A DNA stretch of 64,000 bases from Neisseria elongata subsp. elongata (lineage in GTDB: Bacteria > Pseudomonadota > Gammaproteobacteria > Burkholderiales > Neisseriaceae), in assembly GCF_900113545.1 (NCBI RefSeq), contig NZ_FOPS01000004.1, positions 167,534 to 231,533 of the forward strand, read 5' to 3'. The position numbers and the translations under genes were made by a program. Below are positions 14,674-23,432 of this stretch, in pieces; position 1 is the stretch's first letter, and the number at the start of each line of letters is the position of its first letter. The notes under the pieces were generated by a model. That model had not been told where the DNA came from, ran no database searches, and saw nothing but the letters and a program-made list of their open reading frames with translations.

Positions 14674-16929
14674 TCAATCGTCCAGCGGTTTCCATTGCCA
14701 GTAAAACCGTTTCGGCCGCCACTGGCGCGCGGTAACGGTTTGGCCGTCGGATTCGAGCAGCCATGCGCCTTGGCGGTCGGTGCGGAGCAGGCGGATGCCG
14801 TGTGCGCGGACGCGGTTTTGCACTTCGGCGGTCGGGTGGCGGTAGCTGTTGCCGAAGCCGCTGGAGGCGATGGCGAAGTCGGGGGAGACGGCGTTGAGGA
14901 ATGCGCCCGACGACGAGCCGCTGCTGCCGTGGTGCCCCAACACCAAGGCTTGACTGTACAGGCTTTGGCCGTAACGTTCCAGCAGTTTGCGTTCTCCTTT
15001 GATGTCGAGGTCGCCGGTTACGATAAACGCCGTGCCGCCCGCCACGGCGCGCAGGACGCAGCTTCGAGCGTTGTCGTCTGTGGCTTCGCCTTCGACGGCG
15101 AGGAGTTCAAAATGCACGCCGTCCCATTCCCATTGCCGGCCGGTGTGGCAGTTTTGCACCTGAATCATGCCTAAGCCGCCGTAAAATTCGGGTTGTCCGA
15201 CCAGAATTTCGCGGGGCTTGAGCGCGCGGGCAATCAGCGGTGCGCCGCCGTCGTGGTCGGTATCGTGGTGGGACAGCAGCAGGGCATCGAGGTGGCGCAC
15301 GCCGTGCGCGCGCAGGGCGGGAAGGGTTTGCATCTGTGCCGCGCCCGCCGTGCCGGTATCGAACAACAGGTGATGGGAGGCCGTCTGAAAATACACCGCC
15401 AAGCCTTGCCCGACATCCAGCACAACCATTTTCAGACGGCCTTCCGTTGGCGGGGCGGGGCGGTATAACAGGAAACCGGCCAAAACGACGGCCGCCCACG
15501 GGCGCAATGCCGCACCGCGCGGCAGCAGCCAAACGGCCACCGCCGCCAGTGCCGACAGCAGCAGCGGCCACGGTGCGGCGGCCAACCCCCATTCCGGCGC
15601 GAATTCCGCCATCGCGGCCAAAACGTGCAAAGTATGCTGTCCTAGCCAGGCCGCCGCGTATTGAAGGGGGTAGAACGGAAAGAGGGAGGCCGTCAGTGCC
15701 AGCGGCACCAGCAGCCAGGAAAACCACGGAATCGCCGCGGCATTGGCCAACGGACTGGCGGGCGGCAGGGCGGAAAACAGAAAACCCACCGCCGGGAGGG
15801 AGGCCAATGTGGCCGCCCATTGCCCGCGCAAGGCCGAAACCCACCATGCCTTGCCGTCGCCCGTGCGGCAGGAGTCCGCCCACAAGAGCGCGGCCACCAG
15901 CCCGAACGACAGCCAGCTGCCTGCCGCCAATGCGGCCGACGGGTCGAGCAGCAAAATCAGGGCCAGCGCCGCCCACCAGCCGCGCCAGGCCGAAGCCGTG
16001 CCGCCCAGACTCCAGGCTGCCGCAACGGAGGCAATCATCAGCATCGAGCGCAGGGTGGGGACGGCAAATCCGGCCAAGCCGCTGTAAACCAAAGCCGCCG
16101 CCGCACCCGCCGCCAGCATCCAAACGCGCGGCCGCCCCGGCGCGGCGGGCAAAACGAGCAGCAGGCGTTTCATCAGCCAGGCGGCCAGCAGGGCCACCAT
16201 GCCGACATGCAGGCCGGACACGCTGATCAAATGGTTCAGCCCCAATGGGCGGAACACCTGCCACCAGCCGCCCGACAGCGCATCCTGCTCGCCGATGGAG
16301 AGCGCGCGCATCAAGGCCGCGCCGTCGGCCACTTCGGGCGGCAGCCGCTGCCAGCTTGAGCGGATGTGTCCGCGCAGGCGCAGGAGGCCGTCTGAAAAAC
16401 CGTTTTCCCTGTCGGCCAGCAGCTGCCGTTCCGCCCCGGCCGTTGCTAATGCGTCTATGCCGTTGGCCAAAGCCCACGCCTCGCGGCTGAAACCACCGAT
16501 GTTTTCCTCACCGATAGGCGGGCGCATTTTCAGCTTCAGCCGCCACACGCTGCCGGCCGGCCATTCGCGCCGTCGATAGTCGGATAACTGCACGCGGTAA
16601 CGCCGCCCGCCGGCCGTTTCCGCTTCGGCTTCCAAGCGCACCCGCCGCCCGTCGTCCTGCGCCAAACCGGCCGCCCTCACCGTCATTTCCACCGTTTCGC
16701 CCTGCCGTTCCAACGGCCAGCGGGCGGCCAAAGCCTGTTCCGTCCGCCATACGCCGTATGCCGTCCCCGCGCACGTCAGCAGCACGAAAACCGCCGTGCG
16801 CGGAAAACGGCGCAGTATCGGCACGGCACACGCCGCCCATACCGCAAACAGCCAAAACGGCGGTGCGCCAGGCAGGGCAAACGATAGCAAAACGCCCGCA
16901 CAAAAGGCGGACGGCAGATAAATCGGCAT
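14674..16929 (-). CDS. comEC: DNA uptake channel ComEC/Rec2 (ComA in Neisseria)
   Basis: ComEC carries transforming single-stranded DNA across the inner membrane. I start at 16929 (MPIYLPSAFCAGVLL); codons further upstream run through a DUS. The roughly 751-residue protein has N-terminal helices and an OB-fold-like DUF4131 region (about 60-170). The Competence domain has the signature NHLISVSGLHVGM (about 230-242) and many transmembrane helices. A C-terminal metallo-beta-lactamase-like domain carries LLSHHDTDHDGG and LGHHGSSGSS. It fits the abundant DUS of this genome. Two in-frame DUS copies are read as FSDGLLRLRG and EGRLKMVV. Confidence 0.95.
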   Translation of the reverse strand: MPIYLPSAFCAGVLLSFALPGAPPFWLFAVWAACAVPILRRFPRTAVFVLLTCAGTAYGVWRTEQALAARWPLERQGETVEMTVRAAGLAQDDGRRVRLEAEAETAGGRRYRVQLSDYRRREWPAGSVWRLKLKMRPPIGEENIGGFSREAWALANGIDALATAGAERQLLADRENGFSDGLLRLRGHIRSSWQRLPPEVADGAALMRALSIGEQDALSGGWWQVFRPLGLNHLISVSGLHVGMVALLAAWLMKRLLLVLPAAPGRPRVWMLAAGAAAALVYSGLAGFAVPTLRSMLMIASVAAAWSLGGTASAWRGWWAALALILLLDPSAALAAGSWLSFGLVAALLWADSCRTGDGKAWWVSALRGQWAATLASLPAVGFLFSALPPASPLANAAAIPWFSWLLVPLALTASLFPFYPLQYAAAWLGQHTLHVLAAMAEFAPEWGLAAAPWPLLLSALAAVAVWLLPRGAALRPWAAVVLAGFLLYRPAPPTEGRLKMVVLDVGQGLAVYFQTASHHLLFDTGTAGAAQMQTLPALRAHGVRHLDALLLSHHDTDHDGGAPLIARALKPREILVGQPEFYGGLGMIQVQNCHTGRQWEWDGVHFELLAVEGEATDDNARSCVLRAVAGGTAFIVTGDLDIKGERKLLERYGQSLYSQALVLGHHGSSGSSSGAFLNAVSPDFAIASSGFGNSYRHPTAEVQNRVRAHGIRLLRTDRQGAWLLESDGQTVTARQWRPKRFYWQWKPLDD

Positions 16930-16945
16930 CGGGTTTTCCGTATGG

Positions 16946-16991
16946 AGGCCGTCTGAAAATGAAAAGCACACGCTGTGCTTTCAGACGGCCT
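16946..16991. terminator. DUS inverted pair between comEC and the upstream membrane gene
   Basis: AGGCCGTCTGAA at 16946-16957 and its complement at 16980-16991 enclose a small GC hairpin (AGCACACGCTGTGCT). It lies just upstream of comEC and downstream of the 17022-17420 gene on the same strand. Confidence 0.7.
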
Positions 16992-17021
16992 GATTTCGAT
17001 TGGAAAGGAGCGTGTCGGACA

Positions 17022-17420
17022 TCAACGCTGAGCCGGTGTCCGTTTCAAAATGGCAAACAGGGCTAACAGCGCGGGCAGGCTTGCCGCAACGACCGCCAGC
17101 AGGGGCTGCGGATAGCCGGATTCCGCGGCTGCCCAAAGGCCGGTATCGAGCGAGACCAGGGCGCAAGCCGCCCATAATACCGCCAGATTGATGGCATATG
17201 CCGCCGCCGCAATATTGCGCGGGAAAAGCTGCATCAATGCGGCAAACGAAAACCCCAAGAAGGCAAAGGAGAGCAGGTGCAAATCGCCGCTGCCCGCCGA
17301 TTGCGGATATATCCGGCTGCCGTCTGCTGCCCGCATCAGGGGCAGGGAGGCAGGCTGCCGCAGAAAATACCAGCCCGCAGCGACATTGAAAAGGGCGAAA
17401 AACAGAAGGATTTTTTTCAT
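17022..17420 (-). CDS. Small integral membrane protein of unknown function
   Basis: This 132-residue protein is almost entirely hydrophobic, with about four predicted transmembrane helices (about 3-15, 45-65, 72-92, 104-126). It has a basic C-terminus (LKRTPAQR). No catalytic motif or family is apparent to me. It sits between prfA and comEC on the same strand, and a DUS lies upstream. The start at 17420 (MKKILLFFALFNVAAGW) is a plausible membrane-protein start although its ribosome-binding site is weak. Confidence 0.7.
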   Translation of the reverse strand: MKKILLFFALFNVAAGWYFLRQPASLPLMRAADGSRIYPQSAGSGDLHLLSFAFLGFSFAALMQLFPRNIAAAAYAINLAVLWAACALVSLDTGLWAAAESGYPQPLLAVVAASLPALLALFAILKRTPAQR

Positions 17421-17527
17421 TTTTCAAAAGCGTCCGGCTTGGGCTGCCTTCCTGACACAACGATGGCATTCGGCGTTCGGCCGTCCGCCATACAAGGCCG
17501 TCTGAAAGGAAACCGATTCGTTCGGCA

Positions 17528-18604
17528 TCAATCGCCCATTGCCGCCAGTAGCTCTGCCTGATGTTCGGCAATCAGGGCGTTGGTGATTTCTTCCAAATCG
17601 CCGTCCATCACAAAATCCAGCTTGTGCAGGGTAAGGTTGATGCGGTGGTCGGTCACGCGGCCTTGCGGGTAGTTGTAGGTGCGGATGCGCTCGCTGCGGT
17701 CGCCGCTGCCGATGAGGGATTTGCGTTCGGCGGCTTCTTTGGCTTGGGCTTCGCGTTTTTGCGCGTCGTTCAGGCGGGCGGCGAGGACTTTCATCGCCTG
17801 CGCCTTGTTGGCGTGTTGGCTGCGGCCGTCTTGGCATTCGACCACCATGCCGGTGGGCAGGTGGGTGATGCGGACGGCGGAGTCGGTTTTGTTGATGTGC
17901 TGACCGCCCGCGCCGGATGCGCGGAAGGTGTCGATGCGAAGGTCGGCGGGGTTCAGCTCGATGTCTTCGAGTTCGTCCGCTTCGGGCATGACGGCAACGG
18001 TACAGGCGGAAGTATGGATACGGCCTTGGCTTTCGGTGGCGGGAACGCGCTGTACGCGGTGGCCGCCCGATTCGAATTTCAGACGGCTGTACGCGCCCAA
18101 ACCGACGATACGAGCGATGACTTCTTTATAGCCGCCCAACTCGCTTTCGTTGGCGGAAACGATTTCGACCTGCCAGCGGTTGCGCTCGGCGTAGCGGCTG
18201 TACATGCGCAGTAAATCGCCTGCAAACAGTGCGGCTTCGTCGCCGCCCGTTCCGGCGCGCACTTCGATGAAGATGTTTTTGTCGTCGTCGGCATCTTTGG
18301 GCAGCAGCAGTTTTTGCAGTTCGGTATCGAGCGTGTCGATTTTGGCTTTTGCCGCTTCGATTTCTTCGGCGGCAAAGTCTTTCATTTCGGGGTCGGACAG
18401 CATTTCCTGCGCTTCGGCCATGTCGTTTTGTGCCTGCATGTATTGGTGGAAGGTTTCGACGACGGGGGTGATTTCGGCGTGTTCGCGTGTGAGCTTACGG
18501 TAGTTGTCCATGTCGGAAGTCGCTTCGGGCGAGCCGAGCAGGGCGGTTACTTCTTCCAAACGGTCGGACAGTTGTTGTAATTTTTCGATGATGGTGGGTT
18601 TCAT
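17528..18604 (-). CDS. prfA: Peptide chain release factor 1
   Basis: RF1 reads UAA and UAG in the ribosomal A site and triggers hydrolysis of peptidyl-tRNA. The 358-residue protein has the codon-reading PAT tripeptide ([14 protein letters not shown], about 185-198). It also has the catalytic GGQ loop ([16 protein letters not shown], about 228-243), whose Gln is methylated by PrmC. The N-terminal coiled domain starts [19 protein letters not shown]. Length is standard. hemA and prmC, frequent neighbours elsewhere, are absent. A DUS hairpin lies upstream at 18621-18649. Confidence 0.97.
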   Translation of the reverse strand: MKPTIIEKLQQLSDRLEEVTALLGSPEATSDMDNYRKLTREHAEITPVVETFHQYMQAQNDMAEAQEMLSDPEMKDFAAEEIEAAKAKIDTLDTELQKLLLPKDADDDKNIFIEVRAGTGGDEAALFAGDLLRMYSRYAERNRWQVEIVSANESELGGYKEVIARIVGLGAYSRLKFESGGHRVQRVPATESQGRIHTSACTVAVMPEADELEDIELNPADLRIDTFRASGAGGQHINKTDSAVRITHLPTGMVVECQDGRSQHANKAQAMKVLAARLNDAQKREAQAKEAAERKSLIGSGDRSERIRTYNYPQGRVTDHRINLTLHKLDFVMDGDLEEITNALIAEHQAELLAAMGD

Positions 18605-18620
18605 GTAGGTCTTTCTTTGA

Positions 18621-18649
18621 AGGCCGTCTGAAAGGTTTTCAGACGGCCT
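18621..18649. terminator. DUS hairpin between the 18.7-kb lipoprotein gene and prfA
   Basis: Inverted DUS copies at 18621-18632 and 18638-18649 with a 5-base loop. They lie downstream of the lipoprotein gene and upstream of prfA, both on the minus strand. Confidence 0.78.
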
Positions 18650-18697
18650 GTTACGGATTGGCGCGGATTATAACCGATTGTTTTTCCGTGTTGCCGA

Positions 18698-19360
18698 TTA
18701 GGGCTGTTTGCGGGTGGTGATTTCTGCCGCTTTTTCCTTCAATACGGGGATGTAGCTGCTGTTGCGGTACATCACGACGCTTTCCTTCGGCGATGCCGCG
18801 CTGACGGCGGCCAAAATCAGCGTGTCGCCCTGTTTGTAGAAGGCGATGTCGGATTTGTGTTGCGCGAACCAGTTTTCCTGATGCTCGAAATCCGCGCCCT
18901 GCGGGGCGAGGGCTTCGAATTCTTCGCGGCTCAGGCGCGGGTAGGGCGGATAGAGGGCGTCGAATTCCTTTTTCGCTTGGGGGAACGTTTTTTTAGACGG
19001 TATCAGCATGATGTTTTGCAACGTGTCGTGCGTATCGTCGAATTGGAAAACGATAATCGAACCGTCCGCGTCAGGCATCGAGTAGGCATTGTTCATCGGC
19101 ACGGGCGTGCCGTTGCCGTAGCCTATGGTGCTGGAACCCGCCTTGGCAAGCTGCGGATGCTTTTTCAGCGCGTCGGCCACCGTGGCTTTGCCCATGGTCA
19201 GGCCGTAGGGCGACGGATTGTCGGGATGGACGGCCTGTTTCGCCTGCGCGTCGGCGGCTGATTTGACGGCCGCGCTGTTGTCGGTGCGGGTGGTTTCATC
19301 GGCTTCGAAAGAACAGGCGGCCAGTATGGCGCAGGCCATCAGGGAATATAGGTATTTCAT
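18698..19360 (-). CDS. Putative lipoprotein of unknown function
   Basis: The 220-residue precursor has a clear lipoprotein signal (MKYLYSLMACAILAAC, Cys at 16) and an AAGGAA site before the ATG. The mature domain (about 50-215) contains NPSPYGLTMGKATVADALKKHPQL. This pattern (ligand-poor, mixed alpha/beta with 'GLTxGxxTxxDxLKKHP') is seen in several neisserial conserved lipoproteins, but I cannot attach a function. It is presumably anchored in the outer or inner membrane. It lies between ruvB and prfA on the same strand. Confidence 0.78.
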   Translation of the reverse strand: MKYLYSLMACAILAACSFEADETTRTDNSAAVKSAADAQAKQAVHPDNPSPYGLTMGKATVADALKKHPQLAKAGSSTIGYGNGTPVPMNNAYSMPDADGSIIVFQFDDTHDTLQNIMLIPSKKTFPQAKKEFDALYPPYPRLSREEFEALAPQGADFEHQENWFAQHKSDIAFYKQGDTLILAAVSAASPKESVVMYRNSSYIPVLKEKAAEITTRKQP

Positions 19361-19386
19361 GGCATTTCCTTATCGTGGTCGTGCGG

Positions 19387-20418
19387 TTACTTCTCTACCG
19401 GCAGGCCGAAATGCAGGTAGCTGATTTCGGTGGCCATGCGGCCGCGCGGCGTGCGTTGCAGGAAACCCTGCTGGATCAGGTAGGGTTCGATAACGTCTTC
19501 GATGGTGTCGGTGGATTCGCCGATGGCGGCGGCGATGTTTTCCAAGCCGACCGGCCCGCCGCCGAACTTGTGCAGCACCGCTTCGAGGAATTTCCTGTCC
19601 ATCACGTCCAGGCCGACTGCGTCCACGTCCAGCATCGACAGCGCGGCATCGGCGGTTTTCGCGCTGATGCTGCCGTCGCCCTTCACTTCGGCGTAATCGC
19701 GCACGCGGCGCAGTAGGCGGTTGGCGATGCGCGGCGTGCCCCTGCTGCGTTTGGCCACTTCCATCGCGCCCGATTCGTCCATGTCCAGCTGTAAAAGATG
19801 GGCCGAACGGCGGACGATGGTGGCCAAATCGGCATGGTTGTAAAACTCCAAACGGGCGACGATGCCGAAACGGTCGCGCAGCGGATTGGTCAGCATACCT
19901 GCGCGGGTGGTCGCGCCGACCAGCGTGAACGGTGGCAGGTCGATTTTCACCGAGCGGGCGGCCGGGCCTTCGCCTATCATGATGTCGAGCTGGTAGTCTT
20001 CCAAAGCGGGATACAGGATTTCTTCCACCACAGGGCTGAGGCGGTGGATTTCGTCGATGAACAATACGTCGTGCGGTTCGAGGTTGGTCAGGAGCGCGGC
20101 CAAATCGCCCGCGCGTTCCAGCACCGGGCCGCTGGTTTGGCGCAGGTTTACGCCCAATTCTTTGGCGATGATGTTGGCCAACGTGGTTTTGCCCAAGCCC
20201 GGCGGGCCGAAAAGCAGCGTGTGGTCGAGTGCTTCGCCGCGTTTTTTGGCTGCTTGGATAAAGATTTCAAGTTGTTCTTTGGCCTTGTGCTGGCCGATGT
20301 AGTCGGCAAGCAGCTTCGGGCGCAGCGCGCGTTCGAGCTGTTCTTCTTGGGATGACAGGGATTGCGCGCTGATAATGCGTTCCGGTTTGGCGGCGGTGAG
20401 GTTGTCGGTGTGCAGCAT
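19387..20418 (-). CDS. ruvB: Holliday junction branch-migration helicase RuvB
   Basis: RuvB is the AAA+ motor that, with RuvA and RuvC, migrates and resolves Holliday junctions. I start at 20418 ([17 protein letters not shown]). The frame stays open upstream but that part is not RuvB-like. The 343-residue protein has Walker [13 protein letters not shown] (about 60), Walker B FIDEIHRL, and sensor/arginine-finger regions ([19 protein letters not shown]). The C-terminal winged helix ends with [15 protein letters not shown]. ruvA is not adjacent, as is usual in Neisseria, where the ruv genes are scattered. Confidence 0.96.
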   Translation of the reverse strand: MLHTDNLTAAKPERIISAQSLSSQEEQLERALRPKLLADYIGQHKAKEQLEIFIQAAKKRGEALDHTLLFGPPGLGKTTLANIIAKELGVNLRQTSGPVLERAGDLAALLTNLEPHDVLFIDEIHRLSPVVEEILYPALEDYQLDIMIGEGPAARSVKIDLPPFTLVGATTRAGMLTNPLRDRFGIVARLEFYNHADLATIVRRSAHLLQLDMDESGAMEVAKRSRGTPRIANRLLRRVRDYAEVKGDGSISAKTADAALSMLDVDAVGLDVMDRKFLEAVLHKFGGGPVGLENIAAAIGESTDTIEDVIEPYLIQQGFLQRTPRGRMATEISYLHFGLPVEK

Positions 20419-20588
20419 GGGAAAGGTTCGGTCGGGCAAAGGGCGTATGATACCTGAAAACGGAGCCGACGATGGGAGGCGGAGTTTCTGCGGGGCCAAA
20501 ACGAAGCCGCTGTGGGGGAAATGCCTTTCAGACGGCCTAATAAGTGAAAAACGCGTAAAATCCTTCTTTTTGATTTCGGGAGATTGTG

Positions 20589-20927
20589 ATGGAATTGTCC
20601 GCAGAACAAATGCAAAGCCGCCTCGACCATATCCAAAGCTGCTACCGACGCTGGCTGGAGCTGCAGCCCAAGCTGGAAGCGGCACAGGAGGAATGGCGGC
20701 AGGCGGCGGGGCTGATGGCCGAACTGGATGCCTTTTACGCCAAAGAATACATGGCATTCAATCAGGCCGTAGAAGACGGCCTCGAACTCGACGAGCGCAC
20801 GGAGGGGGAATACCGCGTTTTGAGCGAAGACGCGCTGTACAACGCTTTCGGCGAACAATACGAATTGGCCTGGCAATGGATGAGGCTGGCCATGCAAAGC
20901 CTCGATCCCGCAAACCGCTGTTTCTGA
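20589..20927 (+). CDS. DUF4298-family protein
   Basis: The 112-residue soluble protein is mostly helical. Its layout (an N-terminal long helix [29 protein letters not shown], a central Tyr/Glu segment, and a C-terminal [18 protein letters not shown] block) fits DUF4298. I use ATG 20589, preceded by GGGAGA, over GTG 20586. DUF4298 genes are often found singly near toxin-immunity loci, but no toxin is visible here. It is divergent from ruvB. Function unknown. Confidence 0.75.
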   Translation: MELSAEQMQSRLDHIQSCYRRWLELQPKLEAAQEEWRQAAGLMAELDAFYAKEYMAFNQAVEDGLELDERTEGEYRVLSEDALYNAFGEQYELAWQWMRLAMQSLDPANRCF

Positions 20928-20965
20928 ATACAGGCCGTCTGAAAGCGGCATAACCGGAGAGATAT

Positions 20966-21664
20966 ATGAAAAAAACCACCCAAACCGTCTTATGTTTGAT
21001 TCTGTTGTCGTCAGGCATGAGTACACTCGCCTGTTCGCCCAACCTGCCGAATTACCAAAACTGTATCAACCAACAGCGGCAGTCTATGGAAATGCAGCAA
21101 TTTCAAGGCCGGATGCAGCAGGAGCAATCACTCGGCCAGCAGCGGCAGCAGCAGTATGACCCGTATGCGTTTGAAAAAGCGACTGTCCGGGCGCGGCAGG
21201 ATTTGGCCGGTCAAAGTGATATTGCCGTGGCCTTCAGTCCGTCCACAGGGGCTGTAGGCGTGTCCGCGGTATCGTGGGCGCAGTTGCAGCCAAACCTACA
21301 TGCCAACCCCATGCTGGCTTCCACCAAAGAATTTGCTTTGGCTTCCTGTATCGATAAAGCCCTCAATCTGAAACTGGGCGGCTTTACCCACAAGGAAATG
21401 GACAAAACCCTCCGCAAATACGGCAAAAAAAGCGATTGCAAAATCGTGAAGGAAGGGGAACGGCTGGAAGAAAACCTGATTGCCGTGATTCGCGGCAGGC
21501 TGACAGACAGTACGTACACACTTTATTGGCTCGCACGCGGCGACAACAGCACCCCGTTTTCCCAACAACAGCCCGAATTTAAATCGCTGTTAAAAAAATG
21601 CCGAAGCGAAGCGAAAAGTTGCGACGTCATCGGACAGTTCGGCTATCGGACGGAATTGTATTGA
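20966..21664 (+). CDS. Secreted protein of unknown function
   Basis: The 232-residue precursor has an N-terminal signal (MKKTTQTVLCLILLSSGMSTLAC). A Cys at 23 follows TLA, so it could be a lipoprotein. A Gln-rich segment follows (about 35-65; QSMEMQQFQGRMQQEQS), then a C-terminal domain with an even number of Cys (ASCIDKAL, KSDCKIV, KKCRSEAKSCDVIG) likely forming disulphides. The ribosome-binding site GGAGAG is well placed. I recognise no family. It follows the DUF4298 gene by 38 bp, with one DUS between. Confidence 0.72.
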   Translation: MKKTTQTVLCLILLSSGMSTLACSPNLPNYQNCINQQRQSMEMQQFQGRMQQEQSLGQQRQQQYDPYAFEKATVRARQDLAGQSDIAVAFSPSTGAVGVSAVSWAQLQPNLHANPMLASTKEFALASCIDKALNLKLGGFTHKEMDKTLRKYGKKSDCKIVKEGERLEENLIAVIRGRLTDSTYTLYWLARGDNSTPFSQQQPEFKSLLKKCRSEAKSCDVIGQFGYRTELY

Positions 21665-21830
21665 AAAATAAATTCATGATAAAAGGCGGTAGGTTTGTTC
21701 AAACGCGGCGGCAATGTATCGCCGTTGTTTGAGTCGGTTTTTTGGCTTCTGCCGCATTTTGCCCTTCGGGCAAGGGATGATGCCGCCGTGTCGTAATTTT
21801 TCTGTGTAATGAGTGAAAGGAGTTTCTGAA

Positions 21831-22268
21831 ATGAAGCATAGCGCAATATTGGCTGCCGCCTTGCTGGCCGTGTCCGCACCGTCTTTTGCCGCGCCGTCCG
21901 GCGTGCCGGAAGGCCGCTGGCGGATAACGGGGGTTGACGGCAAATCTGCATCGGGCACATTGGTTTTCGACCGCGCGTCATCGCGCCTGCATGCCGATGC
22001 GGGATGCAATATGTTGTCGGCCGGATACCGCGTCAGGAAAGGCCGTCTGAATATTTCCCAGGCCGTTACCACCTTGAAAGCCTGCGAGCCGGAAGTGATG
22101 ACGGCGGAAGAAAAACTGTCGGGCGCGCTGTCCGCCGTCCGCCGTTATCGGTTGCGCGAAACGCCTGCCGGGGCGGAGCTGGCTTTATCCGACAGACACG
22201 GCAAGGTGCGGATTCTGGCGGTGAAAGAGGCGAAGGACGCGCGGTCTGCCGCCGAAACCGCCGAATAA
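21831..22268 (+). CDS. META/HslJ-domain periplasmic protein
   Basis: I start at 21831, which has AAAGGAG 8 bases upstream and gives the signal MKHSAILAAALLAVSAPSFA. The 145-residue precursor carries a META domain (about 25-130) with GRWRITGVDGKSASGTLVFDR, a GCNMLSAGYRV block and TLKACEPEVMTAEEKL. The two Cys in these positions are conserved in HslJ-like proteins and may pair. META proteins are envelope proteins linked to motility or novobiocin tolerance in other bacteria; the role here is unknown. A DUS is read as GRLNIS. Double terminators follow. Confidence 0.85.
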   Translation: MKHSAILAAALLAVSAPSFAAPSGVPEGRWRITGVDGKSASGTLVFDRASSRLHADAGCNMLSAGYRVRKGRLNISQAVTTLKACEPEVMTAEEKLSGALSAVRRYRLRETPAGAELALSDRHGKVRILAVKEAKDARSAAETAE

Positions 22269-22271
22269 GGC

Positions 22272-22333
22272 TTCAGACGGCCTAGAGGCCGTCTGAAAAA
22301 GCCGCCAAACGGATTGGGTTTGGCGGCTTTTTT
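22272..22333. terminator. Two successive terminators between META gene and DUF333 gene
   Basis: A tight DUS pair (22272-22283, 22286-22297, 2-base loop) is followed by a separate conventional terminator. AAAAAGCCGCCAAAC at 22296-22310 pairs with GTTTGGCGGCTTTTTT at 22318-22333. The A-run and T-run make the second hairpin functional in both directions between converging genes. Confidence 0.88.
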
Positions 22334-22337
22334 GTTT

Positions 22338-22577
22338 TTACTGTCCGTGATGGCTGCGGAAATATGCCCACTCTTCCACCACGCTGCCGTCGGGCAGGTG
22401 GCAGACGCCGTATTCGGCACCGTTTTTGTCTGTTTTGATTTTCGATTTTCCGCCCTGTTTGATGCAGAATTCGGAGGCGGGGTTGGCCGTGCCGACCGCC
22501 GGGCTTTCTTGTCCGGCCTTGTCGGCGGAACAGGCGGCGAGGGCGGCGGTTGAAAGTAAAAGGGCGAGATGTTTCAT
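22338..22577 (-). CDS. DUF333-family small lipoprotein
   Basis: This 79-residue precursor has lipobox LAAC (Cys 16) and a C-terminal DUF333 domain. The latter reads NPASEFCIKQGGKSKIKTDKNGAEYGVCHLPDGSVVEEWAYF, which matches the short domain found in YoaF-like proteins. The function of DUF333 is unknown; members are small envelope lipoproteins. Its ATG overlaps the tadA stop as ATGA, so the two genes are translationally coupled. Confidence 0.85.
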   Translation of the reverse strand: MKHLALLLSTAALAACSADKAGQESPAVGTANPASEFCIKQGGKSKIKTDKNGAEYGVCHLPDGSVVEEWAYFRSHHGQ

Positions 22578-23314
22578 GGATTTTCCTTTTCGGGTTTGCT
22601 GCTCCGGCGTTGCCGGAAAAAATGCTGTAAAACCGCTTGGCAGTCTTCGGCCAGAATGCCGCTGAACACGGCGGTGTGTTTGTTCAGACGGCCGTCTGAA
22701 AACAGATCGACGATGCTGCCCGCCGCACCGCTTTTCGGTTCGGCCGCACCGTAGACCACGCGCGCCACCCGTGCCTGTATCAGGGCGGAGGCGCACATGG
22801 CGCAGGGTTCGAGGGTGATGTAAACGTCGCAGCTGTCGAGGCGGTAGCTGCCTGTCTTCCGGCCCGCTTCGGCCAAGGCACGCAGTTCGGCATGGCCGCC
22901 GATGTCGCAGTCGGCGACGCAGCGGTTGTGCGCCGTCGATAACACTTCGCCGTTGCGCACCACCACCGCGCCGACGGGCACTTCGCCGGCCGCTGCCGCC
23001 GCTTCGGCCTGATGCAGGGCAAGCCGCATAAAGCGTTCGGCCTCTCCGGCAGGCGGCGGCAGGGAGACGGGCGGGTGGTTTTTGACGGCGGCGAGCAGCG
23101 CGGTTTTGTCCGTGTCGGACAGTTGCATAACGTCGCAGCCGAGGCAGGCGGCGGCAAGCTGCCACAGGACGCTGCGGGTCGGTGTGCGGCCCGATGCTTT
23201 CAACAGCAGAAAGGTTTTGACCGCGCCCATTTGCCGCAGTTCTTCCTGGCTGCGGATGCCGAGGCGGTGCAGGGCTTGGAGGGTGGACGGGGCGAAGGGC
23301 GGGGTGGTGAGCAT
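22574..23314 (-). CDS. tadA: tRNA adenosine(34) deaminase with N-terminal TfoX-C-like domain
   Basis: TadA makes inosine 34 in tRNA-Arg(ACG). The 246-residue protein is longer than the usual 150-170. The C-terminal part (about 92-240) is the deaminase, with GGHAELRAL (zinc His and catalytic Glu) and PCAMCASAL (zinc Cys). The first 80 residues match the helix-hairpin-helix C-terminal domain of TfoX: LHRLGIRSQEELRQMGAV, then SVLWQLAAACLGCDVMQLSD. An 18-bp palindrome of two overlapping DUS (22683-22700) is read in frame near the C-terminus. Deaminase assignment is secure; the role of the extra domain is unknown. Confidence 0.93.
   Translation of the reverse strand: MLTTPPFAPSTLQALHRLGIRSQEELRQMGAVKTFLLLKASGRTPTRSVLWQLAAACLGCDVMQLSDTDKTALLAAVKNHPPVSLPPPAGEAERFMRLALHQAEAAAAAGEVPVGAVVVRNGEVLSTAHNRCVADCDIGGHAELRALAEAGRKTGSYRLDSCDVYITLEPCAMCASALIQARVARVVYGAAEPKSGAAGSIVDLFSDGRLNKHTAVFSGILAEDCQAVLQHFFRQRRSSKPEKENP
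22683..22700. repeat. Perfect 18-bp palindrome of two overlapping DUS inside tadA
   Basis: TTCAGACGGCCGTCTGAA is two opposing DUS cores sharing their central GGCC. It is coding (FSDGRLNK) in tadA. Confidence 0.9.
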
Positions 23315-23332
23315 GATGTGTCGGTGTGTGTT

Positions 23333-23432
23333 TTCAGACGGCCTCGGGCGGAGGTTCGGATGGATGTTCGGGCCGTCTGAAAAAGGGTTTGCAGTAAAAA
23401 GGGACGGGGCAAACGGCGGTTTCAGACGGCCT
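23333..23432. repeat. Three DUS in the tadA upstream gap
   Basis: Complementary-orientation DUS copies at 23333-23344 and 23421-23432 flank a forward copy with a G-for-A first base (23370-23381). They fill the gap between tadA and the RluA-family gene and offer alternative hairpins. Confidence 0.8.

Noticed and set aside
15240..16226. Long forward open frames opposite comEC
   Set aside because: Arg/Pro-rich translations typical of antisense GC-rich DNA; the ComEC motifs are on the other strand.
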